A stretch of 7,365 nt of DNA from Candidatus Bathyarchaeota archaeon (GTDB lineage Archaea; Thermoproteota; Bathyarchaeia; 40CM-2-53-6; FEN-987). The stretch's first letter is position 1, and each line of letters starts with the position of its first letter. The translations under genes and the position numbers were made by a program. Below the pieces are notes generated by a model, which worked only from the letters and a program-made list of their open reading frames with translations, ran no database searches and was not told the origin of the DNA. Below are positions 1-4,977 of the stretch, one piece after another. Location: NCBI GenBank assembly GCA_023247835.1, contig JAHFFU010000044.1:1-7365 (forward strand), written 5' to 3'.

Positions 1-48
1 AACAAAGCGAAACGCCTGGCCTAACCCAGTCTACCGCCGCAGAATCTG

Positions 49-216
49 ATGATAAAGTCTGTTGCAACTTGTTCAGCTTGCTGCAGGGACGAGGGATTAG
101 TATTATTCGTTCTAGTTGCGGGTCTAGTAATCAGCGGTTACATGCTAGGATTTGTTGCTCTGGCATTTCTCGGAGTCTTGGTTCTGACTAGGTTTTGGCA
201 GAGGATTGAGAAGTAG
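49..216 (+). CDS. Small two-segment membrane protein (55 aa), unknown function
   Basis: An ATG-started 55-codon frame ends in TAG; an in-frame TAA at 22-24 shows that it is not the tail of a longer gene. The product starts MIKSVATCSACCRDEG (cysteines at 8, 11 and 12) and then has two hydrophobic stretches, about residues 17-30 (LVLFVLVAGLVISG) and 32-46 (MLGFVALAFLGVLVL), closed by a basic tail (TRFWQRIEK). This is the composition of a small integral membrane protein with either a helical hairpin or one long helix. The Cys cluster before the membrane segment could bind metal or form a disulfide, but this is inference. No Shine-Dalgarno is evident. The stop codon directly abuts a degenerate copy of the tRNA-3'-end-like repeat. 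I do not recognise a family. The hydrophobic pattern makes a chance ORF unlikely but does not exclude it. Confidence 0.55.
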   Translation: MIKSVATCSACCRDEGLVLFVLVAGLVISGYMLGFVALAFLGVLVLTRFWQRIEK

Positions 217-240
217 CCAATTGCGGCGCGTGCATCCAGT
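217..240 (+). repeat. tRNA-3'-end-like element, degenerate copy A
   Basis: AATTGCGGCGC followed by GTGCATCCA matches the sense orientation of the element seen better at 3405-3444. It begins 1 base after the stop codon of the small membrane protein. The ACCCACACAC tail is not conserved; GTGTGTGTG appears instead at about 254-262. It is the most degenerate member. Confidence 0.4.
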
Positions 241-267
241 CGGACCTCTAAGCCTGTGTGTGACTTT

Positions 268-560
268 ATGAAAGATGTTCTTTAGTGTCTTGGCTGGTTA
301 GTCCGTTACCCACGCTGGTCCTGGGCGACCGAGTGTGTGACTGGGCTGAATCCTGAGCTGCTAGAGAACTGGGCTCCGGCCTCCGGATGAGTGATTGCAG
401 CCTGATGCCAGCCCGCAACTGAAAAAGGAAACTTGAGATTCGCAGCGTTTGATGTAGGTGAGCGGAGTTGCAAAAGGTTAACTCAATCGCCGATTGAAAA
501 GAGGATGGCTGCCAGCAGGCAAACTTAGGATCGCCAACCTGGCCCCGCAACATCTTTCAT
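268..560. ncRNA. Candidate structured RNA bounded by a perfect 12-bp inverted repeat
   Basis: ATGAAAGATGTT at 268-279 is exactly complementary to AACATCTTTCAT at 549-560, 293 bases end to end. Nested inside, GGCTGGTT (292-299) can pair with AACCTGGCC (536-544) with one bulged base. Local hairpins are also possible: TCCGG/CCGGA (375-387), TCAATC/GATTGA (483-497), and GCAACT (415-420) with AGTTGC (466-471). No frame here gives a protein with recognisable composition. The shape, a closed terminal stem with internal hairpins, suits a structured RNA of SRP or RNase P size, but I could not find the conserved core motifs of either on either strand. A non-autonomous element with terminal inverted repeats is an alternative; no target duplication is visible. 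The strand is undetermined. Confidence 0.3.
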
Positions 561-597
561 GAGTGGGTGTAATGGTGCGAGCATCGTAATTTGAAAC
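561..597 (-). repeat. tRNA-3'-end-like element, copy B
   Basis: On the minus strand it reads TTTCAAATTACGATGCTCGC then ACCA, then TTAC and ACCCACTC. It starts 27 bases after the stop of the DUF2283-ferredoxin gene, in the same direction. Directly beyond its tail is the 12-base inverted repeat arm at 549-560. Confidence 0.6.
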
Positions 598-623
598 GGT
601 CAGGTTCTTGTGTGTGGATGGAC

Positions 624-1097
624 CTATTCAGGCGGGTAAATTCTTTTTCCGGTTTTTCTGTCGACTATTGTGATGGCTTGGGTTGGGCATGATTGGGCAG
701 CGATTCGAAGGTTCTCGTAATCTTTTCCACCTGCTTCGTCAAGAACGTCCAGCTTGGCTCGGCTTCGGAAGACACCTTGCCCTGGACGTTCGTCTAGCCG
801 GAAGACGTCTGGTGAGACTATGACGCAGCTGCCAAAGCCGAGGCATTTGTCCGCTTCTACTTCCACCTTTATCCCACCCTCCCGCTCGTCGGCAGGCGCC
901 TGCCGCTCCGACGGCAACTTCACCCCTAAGCCGTCAAAGATCCGTGTGAGCGCGTTGTTGACGCTGATCTTAGCAACTTTCCCATCCTTGGTGTAAGCGA
1001 CCGTTACGTCCTCGTCCAAAACCTGTGGCGTAGTGTCCTGTTCGTCCTCGATCAACAGTTGCAGCTGATCCGTTTTCTTATCGTACCTCATCCTCAT
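624..1097 (-). CDS. DUF2283 domain fused to a single-cluster ferredoxin
   Basis: The 157-residue protein has two parts. Residues 1-55 (MRMRYDKKTDQLQLLIEDEQ onward, with an acidic VLDEDVTVAYTKDGKVAKISV core) resemble the small beta-rich DUF2283 fold. Residues 76-147 form a single-cluster ferredoxin: Cys85, Cys91 and Cys137-Pro138, with the usual SPDVFRLDE and SCPTQAI motifs. The position that carries the second Cys of a [4Fe-4S] site is Phe88 in CLGFGSC, so the three remaining cysteines fit a [3Fe-4S] cluster of the type that serves monooxygenases and other one-electron acceptors. The likely role is cytoplasmic electron transfer. The start is ATG with a second Met at codon 3; no signal peptide is present. 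It is divergent from the FrhB-like gene, which makes an electron-transfer partnership possible but unproven. The DUF2283 part has no known function. Confidence 0.85.
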   Translation of the reverse strand: MRMRYDKKTDQLQLLIEDEQDTTPQVLDEDVTVAYTKDGKVAKISVNNALTRIFDGLGVKLPSERQAPADEREGGIKVEVEADKCLGFGSCVIVSPDVFRLDERPGQGVFRSRAKLDVLDEAGGKDYENLRIAAQSCPTQAITIVDRKTGKRIYPPE

Positions 1098-1171
1098 TAT
1101 GACTCAGCCCATCTAGTTCGCTTGCAGGCGGGTACGTATGCCTTTCGCTGGCTCTGTGAATATGTGGGGTG

Positions 1172-1207
1172 GTGTGGGTCTAATGGTGCGGGCACCCCAA
1201 TTTGAAC
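1172..1207 (-). repeat. tRNA-3'-end-like element, copy C
   Basis: On the minus strand: GTTCAAATTGGGGTGCCCGC, ACCA, TTAG, ACCCACAC. It lies between two divergent genes, so unlike most copies it follows no large gene. The only frame ending ahead of it on that strand is a 23-codon ORF at 1233-1304. Confidence 0.65.
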
Positions 1208-1232
1208 TTTCGACTCATTGACTGAAATGATC

Positions 1233-1304
1233 TCAGGATATGGCTGGGTATGATGGGATTTGTGCCTTTGCCACTAGAATTCGCGTCCGTCTGCGGTCGA
1301 ACAT
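1233..1304 (-). CDS. Possible 23-residue peptide, doubtful
   Basis: An ATG frame of 23 codons encodes a basic peptide starting MFDRRRTRILVAK. It stops 26 bases before element copy C and in the same direction, as other genes do relative to copies B, F and H. An AT-rich TATTTGAATAC stretch lies upstream on this strand. At this length the frame may be chance; I list it only because the position fits the pattern. Confidence 0.12.
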   Translation of the reverse strand: MFDRRRTRILVAKAQIPSYPAIS

Positions 1305-1337
1305 AGTAAAGTATTCAAATAGTATCCTGTGTTTCTA

Positions 1338-1358
1338 ACGGCCTACAATTAGGGCCGT
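1338..1358 (+). promoter_or_regulatory. Hairpin or operator-like inverted repeat before the FrhB-like start
   Basis: ACGGCC (1338-1343) and GGCCGT (1353-1358) form a 6-base inverted repeat around a 9-base AT-rich spacer, ending 9 bases before the ATG at 1368. It could be an operator or an mRNA leader hairpin. An AT-rich TAAAGTATTCAAATAG (1307-1322) further upstream is a possible TATA region for either divergent direction. A repeat this short may be chance. Confidence 0.25.
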
Positions 1359-1367
1359 GTATTTCGG

Positions 1368-2579
1368 ATGGTTGATGGCTGGTCGCCCCCCAAGAACGCG
1401 AAGATTTGGGGCCACCTATTCAATGAGGTAGTCCGCGCAAACCACTGTATGATGTGCGGGGCCTGCGTCGCCTCCTGCCCGATCAATGTCCTAAACGTGA
1501 ATGTGAACGAGGAACCGGTCATCAAAGGACCTTGTGCCGCCTGCCAAGTCTGCTACTACAGCTGCCCCAGGCTTGAATTTCCCTTAGATGAGATCGAGTA
1601 CTACCTGTTCGGGAGGACACGGAAACCCGAAGAAGAGACCCTGGGAATTTACAGGAACATCTACTCAGCGAGGGCCTTGGATGAGGAGATATGGCATGCA
1701 GGCCAAGATGGTGGGACCGTCATAGCGCTAATGACCCATGCCCTCCAGATAGGATTGATAAACTGCTTCGCGACCTCGGATTTTACTAAATCCAACTCAG
1801 TCTTCGTTCTTGGAAGCGGAATGACGCTCAAGACCGTGCCCGTGGTGGGTGATACTGCGGCCGACCTAGTCCGCACAGCCGGATCGAAATACACGCACGG
1901 TGGAGTTCTAGGGGTCTTATCCGACGCGGCCGCATCGTACCCTGACGGGCGAGTTGGCTTAGTTGCCCTCCCGTGCGAACTACAAGGGCTATGGCGAATG
2001 TACACCGCGCTCCAAGCCACGATCAAATTCGGGGGTTCCTGGATTAGGGGCGGGCGCCCAGTTCTAACGATCGGACTATTCTGTTCGAAGGTGTACACTC
2101 ATGATGAACTGGTGACCGATTTCATCCAGAAGAAACATGGCATCGATCCAGCCAAAATTACGAGGACTGTAGTGAAAAGGAACCGGTTCAAAGTCTACGT
2201 CGGAGCAGACCCTGTCCTCGACGTTCACATCAAGGAACTTGAACCGTACATGAGCCAACCGTGCCAGTACTGCATCGACTACGTAGCCGAACTAGCTGAC
2301 ATTTCAGTGGGCGCTGTCGGTTCACCGGACGGCTGGACCACCGTTATCGTGCGTTCTGAGCTTGGACAGAAATTATTCGACAGCGCCGTCAAAGCCAAGG
2401 TCATCGAATCCGTACCGATAGAAACAGTCACGCCTGGGCTGCCATTCGTAGTCAGGCTCTCTAACAAGAAGAAACGGGAACGCAATGCCTACTATTTGAG
2501 ACGTGGGTTGCGTGAAGGATTCTTAGAGCAGCGCAAACACGAACTCATTCAGATCGCCCCCACGCCAGAAACACAATAG
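1368..2579 (+). CDS. Coenzyme F420 hydrogenase/dehydrogenase beta-subunit (FrhB) family protein
   Basis: This 403-residue cytoplasmic iron-sulfur flavoprotein opens with a two-cluster ferredoxin domain: Cys27-x2-Cys30-x2-Cys33-x3-Cys37-Pro and Cys56-x2-Cys59-x2-Cys62-x3-Cys66-Pro, enough for two [4Fe-4S] clusters. Family landmarks follow: the glycine-rich QDGGTVIALMTHAL (113-126), SKYTHGG (173-179), VALPCELQGL (199-208), GLFCS (236-240), Cys299-x2-Cys302 and ADISVGAVGSPDGWTTVIVR (310-329). The family oxidises or reduces F420 through FAD and passes electrons to iron-sulfur carriers. No FrhA/FrhG hydrogenase or Fpo/Fqo subunit is nearby, so it probably acts as a stand-alone F420-ferredoxin or F420-dependent oxidoreductase; the substrate cannot be told. 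It is divergent from the ferredoxin fusion. The start is the first ATG in the frame and gives about 26 residues before the first Cys. Confidence 0.9.
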   Translation: MVDGWSPPKNAKIWGHLFNEVVRANHCMMCGACVASCPINVLNVNVNEEPVIKGPCAACQVCYYSCPRLEFPLDEIEYYLFGRTRKPEEETLGIYRNIYSARALDEEIWHAGQDGGTVIALMTHALQIGLINCFATSDFTKSNSVFVLGSGMTLKTVPVVGDTAADLVRTAGSKYTHGGVLGVLSDAAASYPDGRVGLVALPCELQGLWRMYTALQATIKFGGSWIRGGRPVLTIGLFCSKVYTHDELVTDFIQKKHGIDPAKITRTVVKRNRFKVYVGADPVLDVHIKELEPYMSQPCQYCIDYVAELADISVGAVGSPDGWTTVIVRSELGQKLFDSAVKAKVIESVPIETVTPGLPFVVRLSNKKKRERNAYYLRRGLREGFLEQRKHELIQIAPTPETQ

Positions 2580-2583
2580 AAAA

Positions 2584-2619
2584 TTGTGTGGGTGTGGTGG
2601 TGCGCGCACACACACACAA
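2584..2619. repeat. GT/AC palindrome, element copy D
   Basis: Five bases after the FrhB-like stop, GTGTGGGTGTGGTGGTGCGC runs into GCGCACACACACACAA. On the minus strand the left half matches the GCGCACCA-N-ACCCACAC part of the element family; the whole is a near-perfect palindrome centred on GCGCGC, with possible hairpin formation. It could be a head-to-head pair of half elements or a termination structure for the upstream gene. The T-loop-like part is missing. Confidence 0.5.
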
Positions 2620-2680
2620 AAGGTAGGAGAATCGATAAGGTATTAATGTACAATTGAATATCTGATGGCGTTGTTTAATC

Positions 2681-2794
2681 ATGATGTCTAAATTCGAAAA
2701 GGAAGGACAACGATTTGTGTGCGATAAGTGTGGTTTCGAAACGAACAGTTCGGATATCTTCCCTTTACACAAGAAGAATTGTCCCAAAGTCTAG
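2681..2794 (+). CDS. C2HC zinc-finger microprotein (37 aa)
   Basis: An ATG frame of 37 codons gives a basic, soluble peptide with one zinc-binding motif: Cys14-x2-Cys17-x12-His30-x3-Cys34, embedded as VCDKCGFE ... FPLHKKNC. The spacing is that of a classical C2H2 finger with the last ligand replaced by Cys. Small single-finger proteins are common in archaea and are usually thought to bind nucleic acid or protein partners; this is knowledge of the class, not of this gene. Two ATGs in a row (2681, 2684) both serve as possible starts; an in-frame TGA at 2663 limits upstream extension. No Shine-Dalgarno is seen. An element copy (2795-2830) abuts the stop codon. Confidence 0.75.
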   Translation: MMSKFEKEGQRFVCDKCGFETNSSDIFPLHKKNCPKV

Positions 2795-2830
2795 GTTCCT
2801 CTGCCCGCACCAGCAACCCACACACACACG
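2795..2830 (+). repeat. tRNA-3'-end-like element, copy E
   Basis: GTTCCTCTGCCCGCACCA, then GCA and ACCCACACACACACG, sense on the plus strand, starting at the stop codon of the zinc-finger gene. The AATTGCGG part between the T-loop-like GTTC and the GCCCGCACCA is shortened. The tail is followed by AAGC-ATTT-GCTT, a short potential hairpin. Confidence 0.65.
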
Positions 2831-2894
2831 AAAAGCATTTGCTTCCGGAAATGACATTAAAGAGTCTTGACTATGACCCTGGGGGCTATCTGTT

Positions 2895-3323
2895 ATGACG
2901 GCAGGCTTTAGGAAGGCTCACAGGAAGGCTCACGAGAAGTATGCATGGTTACTTCTCTTTCCTTCAGGACTCTTACTGCTGCTATTTTTGGCTGGGTCGC
3001 TTTTGCAGGGCTACATTTTTGATCCTGATGGTAAAACTCTGAATTGGCTAACTTCGGACCCAGAGATCCTTCACTTCATTCGCTGGGGTTTCACGTTTTA
3101 CGGCCTACCGGGTGTAGGATTTGCCATCTTCATCATGGCCGCCTCGGTGACGAGCTACAGAGGGGGAGAGAGATGGGCCTGGTATGCCTTCCTGTACTTG
3201 CCAGTCTACCTTCTAGGTTTACTTGCTATTGCGTACTGGCTCTGGCCTATCACCGTCCCGCTTCTGATCATGTCATTACTGGGACTGCTACTACCATACA
3301 GGAAATTCTTCCCGACCAAGTAG
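2895..3323 (+). CDS. Four-helix integral membrane protein, unknown function
   Basis: The 142-residue protein has a basic N-terminus and four hydrophobic segments at about residues 17-38, 64-87, 94-115 and 117-134, ending in a basic PYRKFFPTK tail. The positive-inside rule puts both termini in the cytoplasm. No catalytic or metal-binding motif stands out, and I do not recognise a family. The N-terminus carries a perfect 12-base tandem duplication (AGGAAGGCTCAC, 2910-2921 and 2922-2933) that encodes RKAHRKAH. The ATG at 2895 is the most upstream start in this frame before the hydrophobic region; GGGGG lies 10 bases upstream but is not a clear ribosome site. The gene is followed at once by hairpin structures and converges on the methyltransferase gene. 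Confidence 0.75.
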   Translation: MTAGFRKAHRKAHEKYAWLLLFPSGLLLLLFLAGSLLQGYIFDPDGKTLNWLTSDPEILHFIRWGFTFYGLPGVGFAIFIMAASVTSYRGGERWAWYAFLYLPVYLLGLLAIAYWLWPITVPLLIMSLLGLLLPYRKFFPTK

Positions 3324-3328
3324 GCGAG

Positions 3329-3364
3329 ACCTCTCAAACGCTACAAAAGTGAAGAGAGGTTTTT
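3329..3364 (+). terminator. Stem-loop followed by T-run after the membrane-protein gene
   Basis: ACCTCTC (3329-3335) pairs perfectly with GAGAGGT (3354-3360) around an 18-base loop, and a run of five T (3360-3364) follows. It begins 6 bases after the stop at 3323. The T-run is the part known to matter in archaeal termination; the hairpin is supportive. Confidence 0.5.
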
Positions 3365-3382
3365 AGGGGATTCTTCCCCTAA
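3363..3382. repeat. Perfect 8-bp hairpin, copy 1 of a dispersed pair
   Basis: TTAGGGGA-TTCT-TCCCCTAA, a perfect 8-base stem with a 4-base loop, followed by AGACA. An identical stem with loop TACT and the same AGACA follow-on is at 4978-4997. Both copies precede (plus strand) a tRNA-3'-end-like element. Confidence 0.75.
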
Positions 3383-3385
3383 AGA

Positions 3386-3405
3386 CATGAAAGGGCTATT
3401 TCATG
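3386..3405. repeat. Perfect 7-bp hairpin between the dispersed hairpin and element F
   Basis: CATGAAA (3386-3392) and TTTCATG (3399-3405) pair around a 6-base loop. It is the third hairpin in a row between the two convergent genes and touches the GT-rich end of element copy F. Confidence 0.55.
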
Positions 3406-3444
3406 TGTGTGTGGGTCTTAAGGTGCGAGCGCCGCAATTCGAAC
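3405..3444 (-). repeat. tRNA-3'-end-like element, copy F
   Basis: On the minus strand: GTTCGAATTGCGGCGCTCGC, ACC, TTAAG, ACCCACACACAC. It lies 41 bases after the methyltransferase stop, in the same direction. The would-be T stem does not pair (GACAG against TGCGG) and no acceptor 5' strand is present upstream, so it is not a tRNA. Confidence 0.75.
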
Positions 3445-3462
3445 TGTCGTTCAGGCCAAGTC

Positions 3463-3475
3463 TGTTGATTTAAGG
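3463..3475. repeat. 13-bp direct repeat flanking the methyltransferase gene, left copy
   Basis: TGTTGATTTAAGG occurs here, just past the 3' end of the methyltransferase gene, and again at 4105-4117, just before its 5' end, 642 bases apart. On the minus strand both read CCTTAAATCAACA, a TATA-like string. Confidence 0.55.
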
Positions 3476-3484
3476 AATGCCAGC

Positions 3485-4090
3485 CTACGCGAAGTGCTTC
3501 TTGAAGTCGCGTCTGTAATGCGCCAAGGCGTCGTTGCTTAGCCTTCTTTCCAATTCCTTCCTCACATCATCAAAAGTCCCTTTTCCTTTTCGAAAAACCG
3601 CATGACACCACTCGTCAGCCGTCCTTGCGGTGGCAAAGGGGAACTTAGTAAGGTAAAACGAGCCTTGACTCCTCACAGGCTTGACTGGAATCGGTGGAGG
3701 ACCGAGGGTGACAATTCTGAGGTCCTTCTTTCTTTTTCTTCTGTCCCATCGCCTGAAGTCATTGAAATCTCGATCCGTAACGCAGTAGACAACGCTGGCA
3801 TCTGAGAGTCTAGCTTTGGTGAAGTCCCCTCTGATTATCTCGACGTTCCTCAGACCGCTCTTCTGTACGTTCTTCCTAGCCTTTGCAACAAGATGCTTGT
3901 GTGACTCTATACCTTTGGACGATTTGCATCTTCTAGCTGCCCATATGCAAACCCATCCATAGCCACATCCTAGATCGTAGAAAACGTCCTTCTTCGTTAG
4001 ATTCGCTAATTCGAATACTTGCAAGGCTTCTGAGTACGTGGTAGCATTGGGCCTGCCTCTCCAATTAGCGATTAGTGGCATGACTGACAT
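3485..4090 (-). CDS. Class I SAM-dependent methyltransferase
   Basis: The 201-residue protein has a Rossmann-type methyltransferase core: motif I VFYDLGCGYGWVCIWAA at 36-52 (Asp39, Gly41, Gly43, Gly45 around the SAM pocket), the acidic end of strand 2 at KGIESH (Glu62), RNVEIIRGDF (81-90, Asp89) and a strand-4 region ASVVYCVTD (98-106). The TTYSEALQVFELANL lead-in and YDLGCGYG resemble DOT1/PrmA-like protein methyltransferases, but the C-terminal half (lysine/arginine rich, PPPIPVKPVRSQGSFYLTKF) does not tell me the substrate. There is no NPPY-type amino-methylating motif. It is a soluble, strongly basic protein, perhaps acting on protein or nucleic acid. The ATG at 4090 has a TATA-like box about 23 bases upstream, which suits a leaderless mRNA; a second Met is at codon 4. 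Confidence 0.8.
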   Translation of the reverse strand: MSVMPLIANWRGRPNATTYSEALQVFELANLTKKDVFYDLGCGYGWVCIWAARRCKSSKGIESHKHLVAKARKNVQKSGLRNVEIIRGDFTKARLSDASVVYCVTDRDFNDFRRWDRRKRKKDLRIVTLGPPPIPVKPVRSQGSFYLTKFPFATARTADEWCHAVFRKGKGTFDDVRKELERRLSNDALAHYRRDFKKHFA

Positions 4091-4104
4091 CGTCGCATGT
4101 GTCT

Positions 4105-4117
4105 TGTTGATTTAAGG
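4105..4117 (-). promoter_or_regulatory. TATA-like box of the methyltransferase gene; right copy of the 13-bp repeat
   Basis: On the minus strand, CACCTTAAATC centred near 4113 lies about 23 bases before the ATG at 4090, close to the usual 25-base distance from an archaeal TATA box to the transcription start. This predicts a leaderless or nearly leaderless transcript. The same 13 bases recur at 3463-3475. Confidence 0.4.
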
Positions 4118-4191
4118 TGAATTCGACAAGATTTGTACATGGAATTTGTCATTCAGAGGGAGACGATGAACGCACGGACTTTCAGAAGAAC

Positions 4192-4224
4192 GTGTGTGCG
4201 CACCAGCATATCCCCACACACACG
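4192..4224 (+). repeat. tRNA-3'-end-like element, copy G
   Basis: GTGTGTGCGCACCA, then GCATAT and CCCCACACACACG, sense on the plus strand. The T-loop-like half is replaced by GTGTGTG. No plus-strand gene ends just before it, so it breaks the after-the-gene pattern. Confidence 0.55.
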
Positions 4225-4376
4225 AAACGAACTACCCAAAAACGGCAAACCAGCTCATCACATAATCTAAAGGACCACTGGGAGCGTAGAGAAATGCGAG
4301 GTCGTAGAATAGTTGAGTGAGAAGCAATTCGAGATGGCTGAAGGCTACTTCACACGCGCGGACCACAAGGTCTCTC

Positions 4377-4381
4377 AAAAA
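4377..4381 (-). terminator. T5 run after the split-barrel flavoprotein gene
   Basis: On the minus strand TTTTT occurs about 33 bases after the TGA at 4414. Archaeal termination relies on such T-runs. A small GACC-ACAA-GGTC hairpin lies beyond it. A weak call because a five-base run is common. Confidence 0.25.
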
Positions 4382-4413
4382 TCAGTTTGCTCTTTGTAAG
4401 GCGGTTCCTCGAA

Positions 4414-4824
4414 TCAGATCTGAAGTTTTAGTGGCCTCTGTCGTTGGCCGAATTTTCCGCTGAGAATTCTTGTAGGCTTCACATGAACTAGTACCGTGTT
4501 TGGACCTTTCCTACGTTCTCTGGAATATTTCCTTAGGAATGCTTTTGATAACTCAGACGACATCGACTCTTCTAGTGGACCGCGTATCTCCGCCGTTCCC
4601 TCTATGACGACGACGTACTTCTGCCCAAGAATCGAGAGAGCGACCTTGTTGTTTTTGACAATATTCCGACATTTGGTGGAGTCCCTTCTCGTCGTAAAGT
4701 ATAGGTGCCAGTCAGACAGAACAAAGGAGACCGGAACCACGTGGGGAGCTCCGGTCGGCCTAACAGTAGCGAGATTGGCTACCTTCAATTCATTGAGTAG
4801 ATGACGTAGTTGATGTGGATCCAT
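4414..4824 (-). CDS. PNPOx-like split-barrel flavin/F420-binding protein
   Basis: The 136-residue protein matches the pyridoxamine 5'-phosphate oxidase-like split beta-barrel: ELKVANLATVRPTGAPHVVPVSF (residues 12-34) is the typical first two strands, LYFTTRRDSTKCRNIVKNN (41-59) the cofactor-phosphate-binding region, and KYVVVIEGTAEI and TVLVHVKPTRILSG the later strands. Members bind FMN, F420 or haem; which applies here cannot be read from the sequence, though F420 chemistry is suggested by the FrhB-like gene in the window. The usual length is 130-150 residues. I chose the ATG at 4824, which leaves ten residues before the first strand as in relatives; a TTG at 4863 would add 13 residues without family resemblance. 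No clear ribosome site distinguishes them. It is likely a cytoplasmic homodimer. Confidence 0.8.
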   Translation of the reverse strand: MDPHQLRHLLNELKVANLATVRPTGAPHVVPVSFVLSDWHLYFTTRRDSTKCRNIVKNNKVALSILGQKYVVVIEGTAEIRGPLEESMSSELSKAFLRKYSRERRKGPNTVLVHVKPTRILSGKFGQRQRPLKLQI

Positions 4825-4977
4825 CCGCTCACTTGACCCCAAAACCAGTTCGCTCCTCGACAACTAGACCAGGTTAGATAGAGCGGACCTGCATGTAAGC
4901 AGTAGATCCAAGTATGCTGCCTGAACAACTTCGAGGTCACGCTCGACAGGTAATGAATGCCGAGTGATGAAGGGTTG

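Larger units (their letters stand above)
4118..4413. other. Intergenic stretch without a supported gene
   Basis: About 320 bases separate the methyltransferase start from the split-barrel gene end. Frames exist here, the longest a GTG-started 67-codon one from 4117 to 4320, but they have low-complexity polar products that read through the repeat element at 4192-4224, and I do not support them. The stretch holds element copy G and, on the minus strand, a T5 run (4377-4381). Confidence 0.5.

Noticed and set aside
391..424. C/D box small RNA (ATGAGTGA ... CTGA)
   Set aside because: The C-box match is poor and the box spacing is too short for a standard archaeal C/D guide RNA.
266..553. Minus-strand 95-codon reading frame
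   Set aside because: It is serine/glutamine-rich without hydrophobic core or motif, and the region has paired ends and hairpins that suit RNA better than protein.
268..560. SRP RNA or RNase P RNA
   Set aside because: Size and closed terminal stem fit, but the SRP helix 8 GGAAG/AGCA loops and the RNase P GGAAAGUCC and ACAGAA cores were not found on either strand; kept only as an unnamed candidate RNA.
631..1133. CAGGCGGGTA direct repeat flanking the ferredoxin-fusion gene
   Set aside because: It is only 10 bases, one copy lies within the coding region, and such a match is expected by chance in a window this size.
1661..2098. Long minus-strand frame inside the FrhB-like gene
   Set aside because: It is antisense to a well-supported gene with conserved cysteine motifs; its product is low complexity.
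3405..3444. A tRNA gene on the minus strand
   Set aside because: Only the 3'-end resemblance exists; the T stem does not pair, and no anticodon arm, D arm or 5' acceptor strand is found in the preceding 80 bases.
4117..4320. GTG-started 67-codon plus-strand frame
   Set aside because: The polar, His/Thr/Arg-rich product reads straight through repeat copy G and shows no family resemblance.
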